In this document: positions 1 to 7,324 of the stretch, piece by piece
Position numbering within the stretch: position 1 is the stretch's first letter
Layout: each line of letters opens with the position of its first letter
Source: an uncultured Paracoccaceae bacterium
GTDB taxonomy: Bacteria; Pseudomonadota; Alphaproteobacteria; Rhodobacterales; Rhodobacteraceae
Direction: 5' to 3'
Assembly: GCA_947500005.1 (NCBI GenBank)
Contig: CANMQJ010000025.1
Span: 1 to 59,942 of the forward strand
DNA: 59,942 bases
Notes under the pieces: generated by a model
Database searches by the model: none
What the model was told of the DNA's origin: nothing
The model's input: the letters and a program-made list of their open reading frames with translations, nothing else
Translations under genes and position numbers: made by a program

Positions 1-87
1 TGACAGCCGTATCTCACAATTAAGGGCAAAAATTGTCGCCAAACGCGTCGCGTCTCAGATTAAAGGGCAACGCGACAGCTGGATTTG

Positions 88-600
88 ATGAAACAGGCCG
101 CCGATCTTCATCCGATCACCCGCGCCTGCATGGGGTTTCATCTCTGGAGTCTTGCGGGCCTTGGGCAGCAGGGCGATCGGGTGGAAGCAGCGGTCACGGC
201 CGCGCGCATCGCGGCTAGCGAGGGAAACGGGGCAATTTTCGCACCGTTGGCAATGGGCGGGGCAGGGGGCCTGCGCGCGAGTGGGCCATCGGCAGAGCGC
301 CTTAAACAATGGCTCGAGGGGATGCAGACAGCTATCCTCATGGCGATGCGGCGCCTCGACGATATCCAATCATGGTCAGCGAAGGCCAAAGCAGAGATGT
401 CAACGCTCTCAGGCAAGACACCGCCGGTCCTGAGCGCCCTGCTGACCGAATGGCCCCTCGTTTCCGCCCCGATGGCCGAAATGTGGATCGGTGCTAGCCG
501 CGCCACCGCTCAACGCAATCTCGCCTGGATGGAAGCGAAGGGTCTAATCCGTGAAGTGACGGGGCAGGGACGGTTTCGGATGTGGAGTATTGCGATTTAG
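88..600 (+). pseudogene. C-terminal remnant of a helix-turn-helix protein
   Basis: A 170-aa reading frame whose last ~55 residues look like a winged helix-turn-helix (PLVSAPMAEMWIGASRATA followed by a second helix and a GRFRMW wing). The preceding part is helical and Ala/Gly-rich. Proteins ending like this in Rhodobacteraceae are usually much longer, but here the frame is closed by TAA at 61-63 and TGA at 1-3, so the N-terminal part is missing or frameshifted. No Shine-Dalgarno is seen before ATG 88 (TTG 85 is an alternative). I cannot name the family with certainty. It probably marks an old plasmid or island gene broken where the metal genes begin. Confidence 0.5.
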
Positions 601-669
601 GCCGACCAGCGGCCAGTCGAAATCTGTTCCAGTTTCGAGCGCTCTGACTACAGATTATCCTTTATTGCA

Positions 670-1230
670 TCACCCCAAAGTCAGCACCATCTCCTCCGAG
701 AGCGACAAGTCCGGAATATGCAGGTTCTCAGGTGCCGGGCCTTTGCGAATGCGCCCAGCCGCGTCATAATGGGAACCGTGACAGGGGCAGAACCAACCCC
801 CGAAATCCCCCGCCCCATCCCCCAGAGGGACACAGCCCAGATGGGTACAGACACCGATCATGACCAGATATGCCTCGTGACCCGCAATGGCCCGGTTCTC
901 ATCGCTTGCCAGCGCATCGTCGGGCAGATTTGGGTTGCGCGCCGAGCTGTCAGGCAGGTCAGAGACCGCCTGTGCCCGAGCCTGAGCCATTTCTGCCTCC
1001 GTTCGATGACGGATAAAGACAGGTTTTCCGCGCCAGTTGACGGTCAATTGCGTTCCGGGCGCGAGATCGGAAATATCAACAGTGATCTGTGCCAAGGCGC
1101 GGACATCGGCGGAGGGGTTCATCTGGTTCACCAGTGGCCAGAGCGCAGCCCCTGTTGCCACGACCCCTGCCCCGGCTGTTGCGTAATACAGGAAATCCCT
1201 GCGGGCGGTATTCTCTGACGCTTCCATCAT
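670..1230 (-). CDS. petA: Rieske [2Fe-2S] iron-sulfur protein, orphan (cytochrome bc1 type)
   Basis: A 186-aa ubiquinol-cytochrome c reductase iron-sulfur subunit. A Tat-like start (ARRDFLYYA) leads into one membrane anchor at about residues 13-34. The cluster domain follows, with box 1 CTHLGC (C128, H130, C133) and box 2 CPCHG (C148, C150, H151). Ligands should be C128, H130, C148 and H151, with a C133-C150 disulfide. In the bc1 complex it carries electrons from ubiquinol to cytochrome c1 on the periplasmic face. The cytochrome b and c1 genes are absent, so it must serve a complex encoded elsewhere or act alone. A MerR/CueR-like promoter lies directly upstream and would start transcription close to the ATG. 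ATG 1227 is an alternative start. Confidence 0.93.
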   Translation of the reverse strand: MMEASENTARRDFLYYATAGAGVVATGAALWPLVNQMNPSADVRALAQITVDISDLAPGTQLTVNWRGKPVFIRHRTEAEMAQARAQAVSDLPDSSARNPNLPDDALASDENRAIAGHEAYLVMIGVCTHLGCVPLGDGAGDFGGWFCPCHGSHYDAAGRIRKGPAPENLHIPDLSLSEEMVLTLG

Positions 1231-1236
1231 CGGGCA

Positions 1237-1267
1237 TGTGTCCGTGCCTCCCGCGCTGGAAGGTCAA
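1237..1267 (-). promoter_or_regulatory. MerR/CueR-type promoter of the Rieske gene
   Basis: On the minus strand a -35 TTGACC (1267-1262) is followed by a 19-bp spacer holding the dyad CCTTCCAGCGCGGGAGG and a weak -10 GACACA (1242-1237). The over-long 19-bp spacer with a central dyad is the hallmark of MerR-family activation. Predicted transcription would begin about at the ATG, giving a leaderless or near-leaderless mRNA. Confidence 0.7.
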
Positions 1268-1333
1268 CACGCGAGATGTAACGTTTTGTCAGCGCACCTC
1301 TCTACGGATCATCAAACAGGCCTTGTCGGCGCA

Positions 1334-1858
1334 TTAATGGTGCGGGCCCGCGCCTTTTGCCATCATGAGGTGGTGCTCCTGGTGATGCGCCCCGATGGTC
1401 ATCAGACCAAAGAAACCAAGTCCCTGAATCTGCGCGGCATCGCCATCGACACTGAGCGCCACGCCATCTTCTAAGTCCTCTGTCACAACGTCCCAGCCGG
1501 TCTCGGCCGCGAGAAAGGGCGCATGGGCGGGCACCATGGCGCGGATGGCCTCGAGAACACGGGGGGTGCCCCGAATCTCGAACCGGGCCCCTTCCGGCCG
1601 CAGGGTGCGGGCGACCACGGCCTCTTGGGTCAGAAGGTCCATATCGACCAGATGGCGGCGCAATCCGTCAATATCGACCCGCTCCCAATCCGTCTCGGGA
1701 TCGGCCTGCAGGATCGTTACGATTTCCGCCAAGGCGGCAAAGGCCGATTGCCCGGTTTCCTGCGGTCCGCCCATGTCGTGACCAGCCGCGGAATTGGCGT
1801 GCTGCGCGGCCACGGGTGCGGCCATCACTATGGCAAGGACGAAGGGAATGAGACGCAT
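1334..1858 (-). CDS. Exported His/Met-rich protein of unknown function
   Basis: A 174-aa protein with a clear signal peptide (MRLIPFVLAIVMAAPVAAQ) and a mature part beginning with HANSAAGHDMGG and ending in a His/Met cluster (GAHHQEHHLMMAKG and a terminal HH). Such ends suggest metal binding in the periplasm. The middle is an ordinary alpha/beta domain with no motif I recognise. The start at 1858 is chosen because it begins the signal peptide cleanly; an ATG five codons upstream is possible. It is divergent from the Crp/Fnr-family regulator at 1934, and the FNR-like palindrome between them could control both. No enzymatic function is claimed. Confidence 0.75.
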   Translation of the reverse strand: MRLIPFVLAIVMAAPVAAQHANSAAGHDMGGPQETGQSAFAALAEIVTILQADPETDWERVDIDGLRRHLVDMDLLTQEAVVARTLRPEGARFEIRGTPRVLEAIRAMVPAHAPFLAAETGWDVVTEDLEDGVALSVDGDAAQIQGLGFFGLMTIGAHHQEHHLMMAKGAGPHH

Positions 1859-1917
1859 GGACAGGTCCTTCAATGGGGTGGTGTCATGTTTACGCTAGCA
1901 GGGGCGGATGCATCGTA

Positions 1918-1935
1918 ATATGATTTCAATCATAT
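1918..1935. promoter_or_regulatory. FNR/CRP-type palindrome overlapping the regulator start codon
   Basis: The 18-bp stretch ATATGATTTCAATCATAT is a perfect inverted repeat containing TGAT-N4-ATCA, the core of FNR/NNR/DNR boxes (TTGAT-N4-ATCAA). Its last two bases are the A and T of the ATG of the adjacent Crp/Fnr-family gene, so binding would block that gene directly. It also lies about 60 bp from the divergent gene. Confidence 0.7.
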
Positions 1936-2500
1936 GTTGCCAAACCCCTATGATTATATCCCGAGCTCAGCCCTGCGCCCAATCTCCGGCGCGGTTGGAG
2001 ATACCGTATTTCACCAAGGCGACCCCACCCACGGTCTCTATGTCGTGCAAACCGGGCGCGTGCATCTCGAGCGGGTCGGTCCAGATGGCGAGCGGTTCAT
2101 CATCCACCGTGCCCAAGCCGGAACAAGCTTTGCCGAAGCTTCGGTGTTTTCGGAGGTCTATCATTGCGACGCAGTCATTGTTGAGGCCGGGGCGCTGATC
2201 CGGATCGACAAGGCTTCCGTATTGGCCGCTTTTGCCGACCCGGCATTTGCCCGCGCCTATGGCCGTCAGGCGGCTCAACAGATACAGGCGCAGCGACAGA
2301 TGCTGGAGATCGTCGGCATTCGGCGCGCAGAGGACCGGGTGATGGCAGGGTTGATCGCAGGCTTGCTCGAAGGCTCCATCGTCGAGTTTGCCGCTCGGTT
2401 ACAATTGAGCCATGAGGCGACCTACAGGGCGCTGCGAAAGCTTGTGCAAGACGGACGGGTCATGAACCCGTCCCGCGGGATCTATCACCTGCACCCATGA
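1934..2500 (+). CDS. Crp/Fnr-family transcriptional regulator
   Basis: A 188-aa, somewhat short Crp/Fnr regulator. The N-terminal cyclic-nucleotide-binding-like beta barrel covers about residues 10-110 (GDTVFHQGDPTHGLYVVQTG is typical). A dimerisation helix follows, then a winged HTH at about 145-185 with recognition helix LSHEATYRALRKL. There is only one cysteine (in YHCDA), so the FNR four-cysteine [4Fe-4S] site is absent, and the effector is unknown. The perfect FNR-like palindrome on its own start codon suggests autoregulation. Neighbours are an exported His-rich protein (divergent) and a DUF411 copper protein (convergent), which suggests a metal- or redox-linked role. Confidence 0.88.
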   Translation: MLPNPYDYIPSSALRPISGAVGDTVFHQGDPTHGLYVVQTGRVHLERVGPDGERFIIHRAQAGTSFAEASVFSEVYHCDAVIVEAGALIRIDKASVLAAFADPAFARAYGRQAAQQIQAQRQMLEIVGIRRAEDRVMAGLIAGLLEGSIVEFAARLQLSHEATYRALRKLVQDGRVMNPSRGIYHLHP

Positions 2501-2505
2501 CCTGA

Positions 2506-2958
2506 TCAGCTGTGGCTCGCGAAGACCGAGGTCGCGCCGTCGGAGCCAACAAGCAAGGTGTCAAAAGCGTCACCGGCCCCGGGACCGCCCATGCCGGGCG
2601 AACTCATCGGCATGCGGGGGACAGTCAAACCGCGCGCCATCGGTTGCTCTGCTAGCAGCCGCGTGATGTCCGCGGCAGGCACGTGGCCCTCGATAAAATA
2701 GTCGCCCACGACCGCCGTGTGACATCCAGCAAGTTCCGGTGCAATTTGCAGCCGATCTTTGAACGCATAAAGCGCATCCTGATCGACGTCCTGCGCCTCG
2801 ACCGCGAAGCCCGCTTGCCGGACATGATCGACCCAAGCGGTGCAGCATCCGCAGGTGGGGGTTTTCAGGACTTTAATGACCGGTTCCGTGTTGGCCAGTG
2901 CTCGCAGGGGGAGTGTGGCAGCCGCTCCGGCCAGCAAGAACGTACGTCGTTTCATCAT
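2506..2958 (-). CDS. DUF411 family exported metal-binding protein
   Basis: A 150-aa protein with a Tat-like signal (KRRTFLLAG) and the DUF411 hallmark TPTCGCC (C36, C38, C39). Further family features are AGCHTAVV, the EGHVPAADI block and the PGMPMSSPGM-like C-terminus. DUF411 proteins sit in copper-resistance clusters and are thought to bind copper in the periplasm, though the mechanism is not settled. A Shine-Dalgarno AAGGAA precedes ATG 2958. Its first 86 bp overlap the 3' end of the sterol-desaturase-like gene in another frame. It is the last gene of the five-gene minus-strand operon led by the CueR-type promoter at 5983-6013. A paralogue lies at 51754-52212. Confidence 0.9.
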   Translation of the reverse strand: MMKRRTFLLAGAAATLPLRALANTEPVIKVLKTPTCGCCTAWVDHVRQAGFAVEAQDVDQDALYAFKDRLQIAPELAGCHTAVVGDYFIEGHVPAADITRLLAEQPMARGLTVPRMPMSSPGMGGPGAGDAFDTLLVGSDGATSVFASHS

Positions 2959-3865
2959 GTGTTCCTTTTTGAGTTACCCGAGACCCTAGAACTGTGTTTT
3001 CGAGAGTCCAGAGGCTGTTCCTGCTTGTCGGCTTGAGGGCGGATGTATCCAGGGCGTGTCCGCTTGCTGGCCCGCGAAGGGGCTGGATCAACATCCTGTC
3101 GACCCAGAGGTCGCGCGTCGTGCGAAACTGCTCGATACCGATCGTCATTCCCTCGTGGCCCTTCGCGGGCTGGGCTACGTAAGTACCCATGAGGCGGTCC
3201 CACCACGGCAGGTTGAAGCCGTAGTTTGAGTTGGTTTCGCGCGGATCGACAGAATGATGCACGCGTTGCATGTCGGGTGTGACGACGATCCATCTGAGCC
3301 ACCGGTCGACCGGTCTCGGCAGGTTGATGTTGGCATGGTTGAAGAGGGCAGTGGCGTTGAGGATGATCTCGAACAACAAAACCGCGACGGCGGGCGGACC
3401 AAGCGCTGCCACCAGGGCGAGCTTGATCGCCATCGAGATGAGGATCTCAATCGGATGGAAGCGTAATCCAGTGGTTGCGTCGAAGTCGAGATCCGCATGG
3501 TGCATCCGGTGCAGGCGCCACAGGGCCGGGACGGCGTGGAACATGACATGTTGCAGATAGATCGCCAGATCGAGCAGCAGCATGGACAGGATCACAGCCA
3601 ACCCGAAAGGAGCCTCGATAATGTTGAACAGGCCCCAGCCCCGCTCCTCGGCCAGGATCGCCAGACCGACGGCCAGGATTGGGAAAGACAACCGGAGGAT
3701 CGCGGTATCGATCACGACAAGTGCCAGGTTGTTCGACCAACGGATGACACGCGGAATGTCACGCCGCCGACGCGGGGCGGCGAGTTCCCAAAGCGCCATG
3801 GCGGCCAGCACACTCAAAAACGCCGTCAGACGAATCTCCGGCTCTGCGGCTAGTATTATGTCCAT
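2873..3865 (-). CDS. Sterol desaturase / fatty-acid hydroxylase family membrane enzyme
   Basis: A 330-aa integral membrane di-iron enzyme family member. Several membrane segments precede the histidine clusters HRMHH, the following HADLD, FHP, FNHAN and VHHSV, which would ligate a di-iron centre. Family members hydroxylate or desaturate lipids; the substrate here is unknown. The C-terminal ~60 residues (after IQPLRGPASG) are Thr/Ser-rich, unlike the family, and run 86 bp into the DUF411 gene, so a frameshift or stop loss may have lengthened the protein. ATG 3865 is preferred over the in-frame GTG 3868. It follows the CDF exporter by only 6 bp, suggesting membrane-lipid remodelling under metal stress. 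Confidence 0.85.
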   Translation of the reverse strand: MDIILAAEPEIRLTAFLSVLAAMALWELAAPRRRRDIPRVIRWSNNLALVVIDTAILRLSFPILAVGLAILAEERGWGLFNIIEAPFGLAVILSMLLLDLAIYLQHVMFHAVPALWRLHRMHHADLDFDATTGLRFHPIEILISMAIKLALVAALGPPAVAVLLFEIILNATALFNHANINLPRPVDRWLRWIVVTPDMQRVHHSVDPRETNSNYGFNLPWWDRLMGTYVAQPAKGHEGMTIGIEQFRTTRDLWVDRMLIQPLRGPASGHALDTSALKPTSRNSLWTLENTVLGSRVTQKGTHDETTYVLAGRSGCHTPPASTGQHGTGH

Positions 3866-3871
3866 CACAGT

Positions 3872-4858
3872 CTACGGCCCTTCTGTGTTAGGGCTTGGGT
3901 GCGGATGCGCATCTCGCACATCAGTCTTTTCTTGCGCAGCCTTTGCAGCCGCTATCTGGACTATATCAAGATCCCGCGCGTGGCGCTCGTCGAGACACTC
4001 TGTTTCGAGCTGCAGCGTGACCATGTGAAACCCATGCTGTTCCGTCAGCCGCCGATAGGCCCTGTTCAGCAAATCCGCGGCCTCGGCGGGTGACTGATGG
4101 CGGATATGGGCGGAAAACGCGTGTTTGCCGCTGGTCAGCGTCCAGGCATGCACATGGTGAACATCCAGAACCCCGTCCTGCCCGTTCAGGTCCGCTGTTA
4201 CAGCGTCGAGATCCGTTCCCTCGGGCGTGCCTTCCATGAGAATGTGGACCGCTTCCTTGATTACGCCCACAGAGGCCCAGAGGAGAACCACCCCGAACGC
4301 CATGCCGAGAATCGGGTCAATCGCCAGAAAGCCGGTGAACTCGATCACAAGGGCGGTGACGATGATCAGGAGGCTGCCGACAAAGGTCTGGATGATGTGC
4401 CAGAGCGCGCCACGGGCATTCAGATCGTCCTTGCTCGATTGCCACATCAGCGTCAGAGAGACCACTTCCGTGACCAGGCCCCCGAAGGCGACCCAAAGCA
4501 TGGGGCCTGTGGCCAGGTGGATCGGGTCTCCGAGCCGCATCGCGCCCATCCAGATCACCAGAAGCGCCATGCCGAGAAGAAAGCCGCCATTCACCAGCGC
4601 CCCGATGATTTCGGCGCGGTACCATCCGAAACTGCGCGTCGAATCCGCTGGACGGCGCGCAATCCGCTGCGCGGTGATGGCCACGAGAACGCCGCCAACC
4701 GCCGACAGGGTGTGAAACGCATCCGACAGGACGGCAATCGAGCCAGTCCAGAACCCGACGGCCAGTTCAATCACGAAGTAGACGCCGGTGAGCCAGGCCG
4801 AAATCACAAGGGCCTTGCCGGAACTCGGCATGTGCCCGGCGTGAGAATGACTGGCCAT
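3872..4858 (-). CDS. Cation diffusion facilitator (CDF) metal exporter, CzcD/ZitB-like
   Basis: A 328-aa cation/proton antiporter with six predicted membrane helices and a cytoplasmic C-terminal domain. The N-terminus is His-rich (MASHSHAGHM). Transport-site motifs are SDAFHTLSA in helix 2 and HIIQTFVGSL in helix 5. The second site has Gln where many zinc CDFs carry His-x-x-x-Asp, so substrate choice may differ. The regulatory domain has DVHHVHAWTL. CDF proteins of this type export Zn, Co or Cd, and its place behind a CueR-like promoter is unusual. ATG 4858 begins one base after the stop of the VTT gene, indicating tight coupling; the longer upstream frame is not supported. Confidence 0.9.
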   Translation of the reverse strand: MASHSHAGHMPSSGKALVISAWLTGVYFVIELAVGFWTGSIAVLSDAFHTLSAVGGVLVAITAQRIARRPADSTRSFGWYRAEIIGALVNGGFLLGMALLVIWMGAMRLGDPIHLATGPMLWVAFGGLVTEVVSLTLMWQSSKDDLNARGALWHIIQTFVGSLLIIVTALVIEFTGFLAIDPILGMAFGVVLLWASVGVIKEAVHILMEGTPEGTDLDAVTADLNGQDGVLDVHHVHAWTLTSGKHAFSAHIRHQSPAEAADLLNRAYRRLTEQHGFHMVTLQLETECLDERHARDLDIVQIAAAKAAQEKTDVRDAHPHPSPNTEGP

Positions 4859-4859
4859 A

Positions 4860-5522
4860 TCAGCTCTCCTCCCCTTGTGTACCGGTCTTTCGCGTCGCGG
4901 CGAAGAGAACCGACAGGCCGGTAAAGCCACCGAGCGCAAGCGCGGTCCATGTGGCAGTGCGGGCATCTCCGTTCATCGCCTGGTTGCCCATGTGAGCGAG
5001 CAAAAAACTCGCTGGAATAATCCCGGCCATCGTGGCCAGCGCGAACCTCCAAAGATGCAGCTTGCTCAGACCTGCGGCGTAACTGATCATATCGAAGGAC
5101 AGAAACGGCAGCAGGCGACTGCCGAAGACCAAGAAGGTCAGAGTGTTCTGCGATCCGAACAGGCCTGTGTTAATCTTCTGACCGAGATGACGCTCAACGA
5201 AGGGACGACCGAGACCGCGGGCCAGACCAAAAGCGGCAAGCGCACCGAGTTCCGCGCCAAGAACGACAAAGAGTGTCCCGAACGTGTGCCCATAAGCCGC
5301 TCCGGCGGCGAGTGCGATCGGCGCCGAGGGCAGGGGGCTTGCGACGATAGCGATTGTCATAAGCGCCACGATAACAATTGGTCCGGCAAGACCTGCCGCC
5401 TCGATCCAGCGGTCAATTTCCGCGCGATCAGGCAGGCGAATGTCAACGCCAAGGACGTCCGGGAAGGCCAATGCGACGACTCCCATCAGGAACACCGCAA
5501 TAAGAAGGATGCGCATCATCAT
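4860..5522 (-). CDS. TVP38/TMEM64-like (VTT/DedA-type) membrane protein
   Basis: A 220-aa membrane protein with the VTT (SNARE-associated) domain, about five to six hydrophobic segments, and family signatures AGAAYGHTFGTL, LGAELGALAAFGLARGLGR, FGSRLLPFLSFD and SYAAGLSKLHLWRF. VTT/DedA relatives act in membrane lipid scrambling and envelope homeostasis. The protein is full length. It lies 3 bp downstream of the DUF6010-like gene and 1 bp upstream of the CDF exporter, so the genes are almost certainly co-transcribed. With the sterol-desaturase-like enzyme downstream, it points to a metal-induced membrane-lipid function. The exact substrate is unknown. Confidence 0.9.
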   Translation of the reverse strand: MMMRILLIAVFLMGVVALAFPDVLGVDIRLPDRAEIDRWIEAAGLAGPIVIVALMTIAIVASPLPSAPIALAAGAAYGHTFGTLFVVLGAELGALAAFGLARGLGRPFVERHLGQKINTGLFGSQNTLTFLVFGSRLLPFLSFDMISYAAGLSKLHLWRFALATMAGIIPASFLLAHMGNQAMNGDARTATWTALALGGFTGLSVLFAATRKTGTQGEES

Positions 5523-5525
5523 GGA

Positions 5526-5975
5526 TCAAAACACGGCATAGAGCAGAACGAAAAACGTCGCTGCCAAAAGGTCAAAGGCCACGCAGAATGGAATATACCA
5601 GTTCGGAATCCGGGCGAGACGATAAGAATTGTGGTGTGACATGTCCCAAAGGGCGTGCAGGGCCAAGCCCAAGGGAAGGAAAGCCCAATGCCATATCAGC
5701 CCCAAAAAGGCTGCCGAGCCGAACAAAAGGGCGACGGCGAGCTCTGCCCAGAACACGCGCGCTCTGCCGTCCGCGGCGCCAAAGCCGATATAGGCACCGC
5801 CAATCAAAGCAAGCGTGATCGAAGCAAGAGCTATCGAGCTCTTTTCATCCAAAAACAGGTGAGCCGGCATTGTGAGCAAGACAAACAACACACCAACCCA
5901 TACGGGAGATTTCAAGATATCCCCGTGTCGATGGTGCGATACGTGATCGCCTGTCTTTTCGAAAATCTGTGCCAT
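5526..5975 (-). CDS. Small polytopic membrane protein, DUF6010-like
   Basis: A 149-aa protein with about five hydrophobic segments. It carries His motifs in the N-terminus (DHVSHHRHG) and near the C-terminus (LHALWDMSHHN), a pattern like DUF6010 proteins, which have no assigned function. His-rich ends may bind metal. It is the first gene of a five-gene operon with VTT, CDF, sterol-desaturase-like and DUF411 genes. The ATG at 5975 lies only 7 bp from a MerR-type -10, so the mRNA is probably leaderless, and no Shine-Dalgarno is visible. Family assignment is tentative. Confidence 0.75.
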   Translation of the reverse strand: MAQIFEKTGDHVSHHRHGDILKSPVWVGVLFVLLTMPAHLFLDEKSSIALASITLALIGGAYIGFGAADGRARVFWAELAVALLFGSAAFLGLIWHWAFLPLGLALHALWDMSHHNSYRLARIPNWYIPFCVAFDLLAATFFVLLYAVF

Positions 5976-5982
5976 GGCTTTG

Positions 5983-6013
5983 TACCTAGGGATTCCAGCA
6001 ACTGGAAGGTCAA
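5983..6013 (-). promoter_or_regulatory. CueR-type promoter of the DUF6010-VTT-CDF-desaturase-DUF411 operon
   Basis: On the minus strand: -35 TTGACC (6013-6008), a 19-bp spacer with the near-perfect dyad TTCCAGTTGCTGGAA, and -10 TAGGTA (5988-5983). The ATG follows after 7 bp, so transcription should start at or next to the start codon. This is the clearest CueR-like site in the window. Confidence 0.85.
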
Positions 6014-6136
6014 GGGCTATTCATCCACGCGCGCAACGCAGCGCTCACTCAACCGTTCCACGGTGAGGTCAAAGGACCGATATCAGGACGTATTTGACGC
6101 TGACGCCAAGCTCATGTCCGACGCGCGTGGCGATTT

Positions 6137-6622
6137 TCAGTCATCTTTCGCCTTCTGCCAGACTTGCTGGCAGGCTGAGTAAAGAAACGTCGCTGACCAG
6201 GTCAGCAACATGAAGCCCAAAAGCGATTGCAGCATCAGCAACAGTCGAAAGGGCCCGACCACCTCTATGGACGAATAGCCAAGGGTCGAGAACGAGATGC
6301 CCGTAACATAGAGAACATCCTGAAACATCGGCGGGCTGTTGCTGAACGATTGCGGCAGAACGCTTGCCACCACCATCGTGTTGAACACGGCGAGCGTCAC
6401 AAGTTCCAATACGTGCAGCAACAGCAACGCGGAAAACGTCAGGATGATCCGAAAGCCGGAGCCATCCGACCGCTGCGGGGAAAACTTCAGAATGCCCGAC
6501 AACGCATAATGATGGACAATTCCCATCACGATCGCCGCGCATATTCCGACAAACATAGCCATCAACTCGGTCATACACCCAAACCCGTCTTCCTGTTCAA
6601 ACAGGTCAATTTGACCATACAT
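6137..6622 (-). CDS. Potassium-channel-like two-TM pore protein
   Basis: A 161-aa membrane protein with about four hydrophobic segments, the last two flanking a pore-loop-like stretch (LYVTGISFSTLGYSSIEVVG). This resembles the Ion_trans_2 pore, with TLGYS in place of the canonical TVGYG filter, so selectivity is uncertain. No cytoplasmic RCK domain is present. Start choice is uncertain: ATG 6622 has no clear Shine-Dalgarno, and ATG 6574 would still keep all membrane segments. It is followed on the other side by the rhodanese gene at 6663. A role in ion balance during envelope stress is only a guess. Confidence 0.75.
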   Translation of the reverse strand: MYGQIDLFEQEDGFGCMTELMAMFVGICAAIVMGIVHHYALSGILKFSPQRSDGSGFRIILTFSALLLLHVLELVTLAVFNTMVVASVLPQSFSNSPPMFQDVLYVTGISFSTLGYSSIEVVGPFRLLLMLQSLLGFMLLTWSATFLYSACQQVWQKAKDD

Positions 6623-6662
6623 CAGGCTTTTAGCACAACGGGACCAATTGATTCTTCACTGG

Positions 6663-7136
6663 TCAGGCCAACGCGGGGGGCAACCCGTTCAGGGCGACAT
6701 CCACCGGAACGGTCGGCAAGTTCGATGCGATCCAGCCAGGCCCTTCGCCTGATCCCAACATCCCTTCCGAGATATCGGCGTAGCCCGAATAACCAGCTTG
6801 TCTCAACGCTCGAAGCAGCGATGCGGAGCGTCCGCCAGTGGCGCAGATCAGTCCAACAGTGCGATCACCGCTCAGTTCCTTGGCCCTGAACAATCGGTCC
6901 GGAAAACCGGACGCGTGCATGCTTATCGGCCATACACCAGCACCTACGCCGGTTTCTTGCCACTCTTTGTGCGTTCTGACATCGATGATCCGCGCCGTAT
7001 CCGATAGAAGCGCGTCAAAGGCATTCTCTGCCGACCAGACAGATCGGCTCTGCGCCAACAGCGGTGACGCCGCGACGGTCAGCACCGTCATATGAGCACC
7101 CAGAACGAAACGGCGCCGGTTCAAATCAAGAGCCAT
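6663..7136 (-). CDS. Exported rhodanese-like protein
   Basis: A 157-aa single-domain rhodanese with a Tat-like signal peptide (NRRRFVLGA... ending near SPLLAQS). The domain has DVRTHKEW and the active-site loop CATGGRSA with catalytic Cys98, so a persulfide-forming or thiol-binding role in the periplasm is plausible. The upstream frame reaches 7289, but ATG 7136 is preceded by GAGG at good spacing and starts the signal peptide. It is divergent from the response-regulator gene, and two TACAAA-type boxes between them suggest control by that two-component system. Secreted rhodaneses recur in copper and mercury resistance clusters. Confidence 0.88.
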   Translation of the reverse strand: MALDLNRRRFVLGAHMTVLTVAASPLLAQSRSVWSAENAFDALLSDTARIIDVRTHKEWQETGVGAGVWPISMHASGFPDRLFRAKELSGDRTVGLICATGGRSASLLRALRQAGYSGYADISEGMLGSGEGPGWIASNLPTVPVDVALNGLPPALA

Positions 7137-7231
7137 ATTCGAAAACCTCATCCTTTGATCGGTTGCGATCCCAAAGGTCACATAACATACGCGCGACGCT
7201 ACCCGGGAGCACGACACGGTGCAGGCACAGA

Positions 7232-7247
7232 TTTGTATCCATCTGTA
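7232..7247 (-). promoter_or_regulatory. Putative response-regulator box (TACAAA-N4-TACAAA), reverse
   Basis: Reads TACAGATGGATACAAA on the minus strand: two TACAaA half-sites on a 10-bp period, as expected for a tandem OmpR-family dimer site. It lies between the rhodanese and response-regulator genes and mirrors the site at 7265-7280. Similar boxes occur at 16821, 29588 and 31811. Confidence 0.6.
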
Positions 7248-7264
7248 GCAAGGGACTGACCTGA

Positions 7265-7280
7265 TACAAACGGCTACAAT
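7265..7280 (+). promoter_or_regulatory. Putative response-regulator box (TACAAA-N4-TACAAA), forward
   Basis: Reads TACAAACGGCTACAAT, a direct repeat with 10-bp period, 45 bp upstream of the response-regulator ATG. It is oriented opposite to the box at 7232-7247. Likely autoregulation site. Confidence 0.6.
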
Positions 7281-7324
7281 TCTGCCCATGAAACAGAATG
7301 CAACGATGATCTAGGAAGGACGCC

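Noticed and set aside
4097..4924. 275-aa plus-strand frame antisense to the CDF and VTT genes
   Set aside because: Shadow frame of strongly supported minus-strand genes, with Arg/His/Pro-rich composition and no domain.
6583..6609. TTGACC plus CCTGTTTGAACAGG dyad near the channel gene start, minus strand
   Set aside because: The dyad is placed closer to the -35 than in the other MerR sites and the would-be -10 (GTTTGG) is poor; probably coding sequence.
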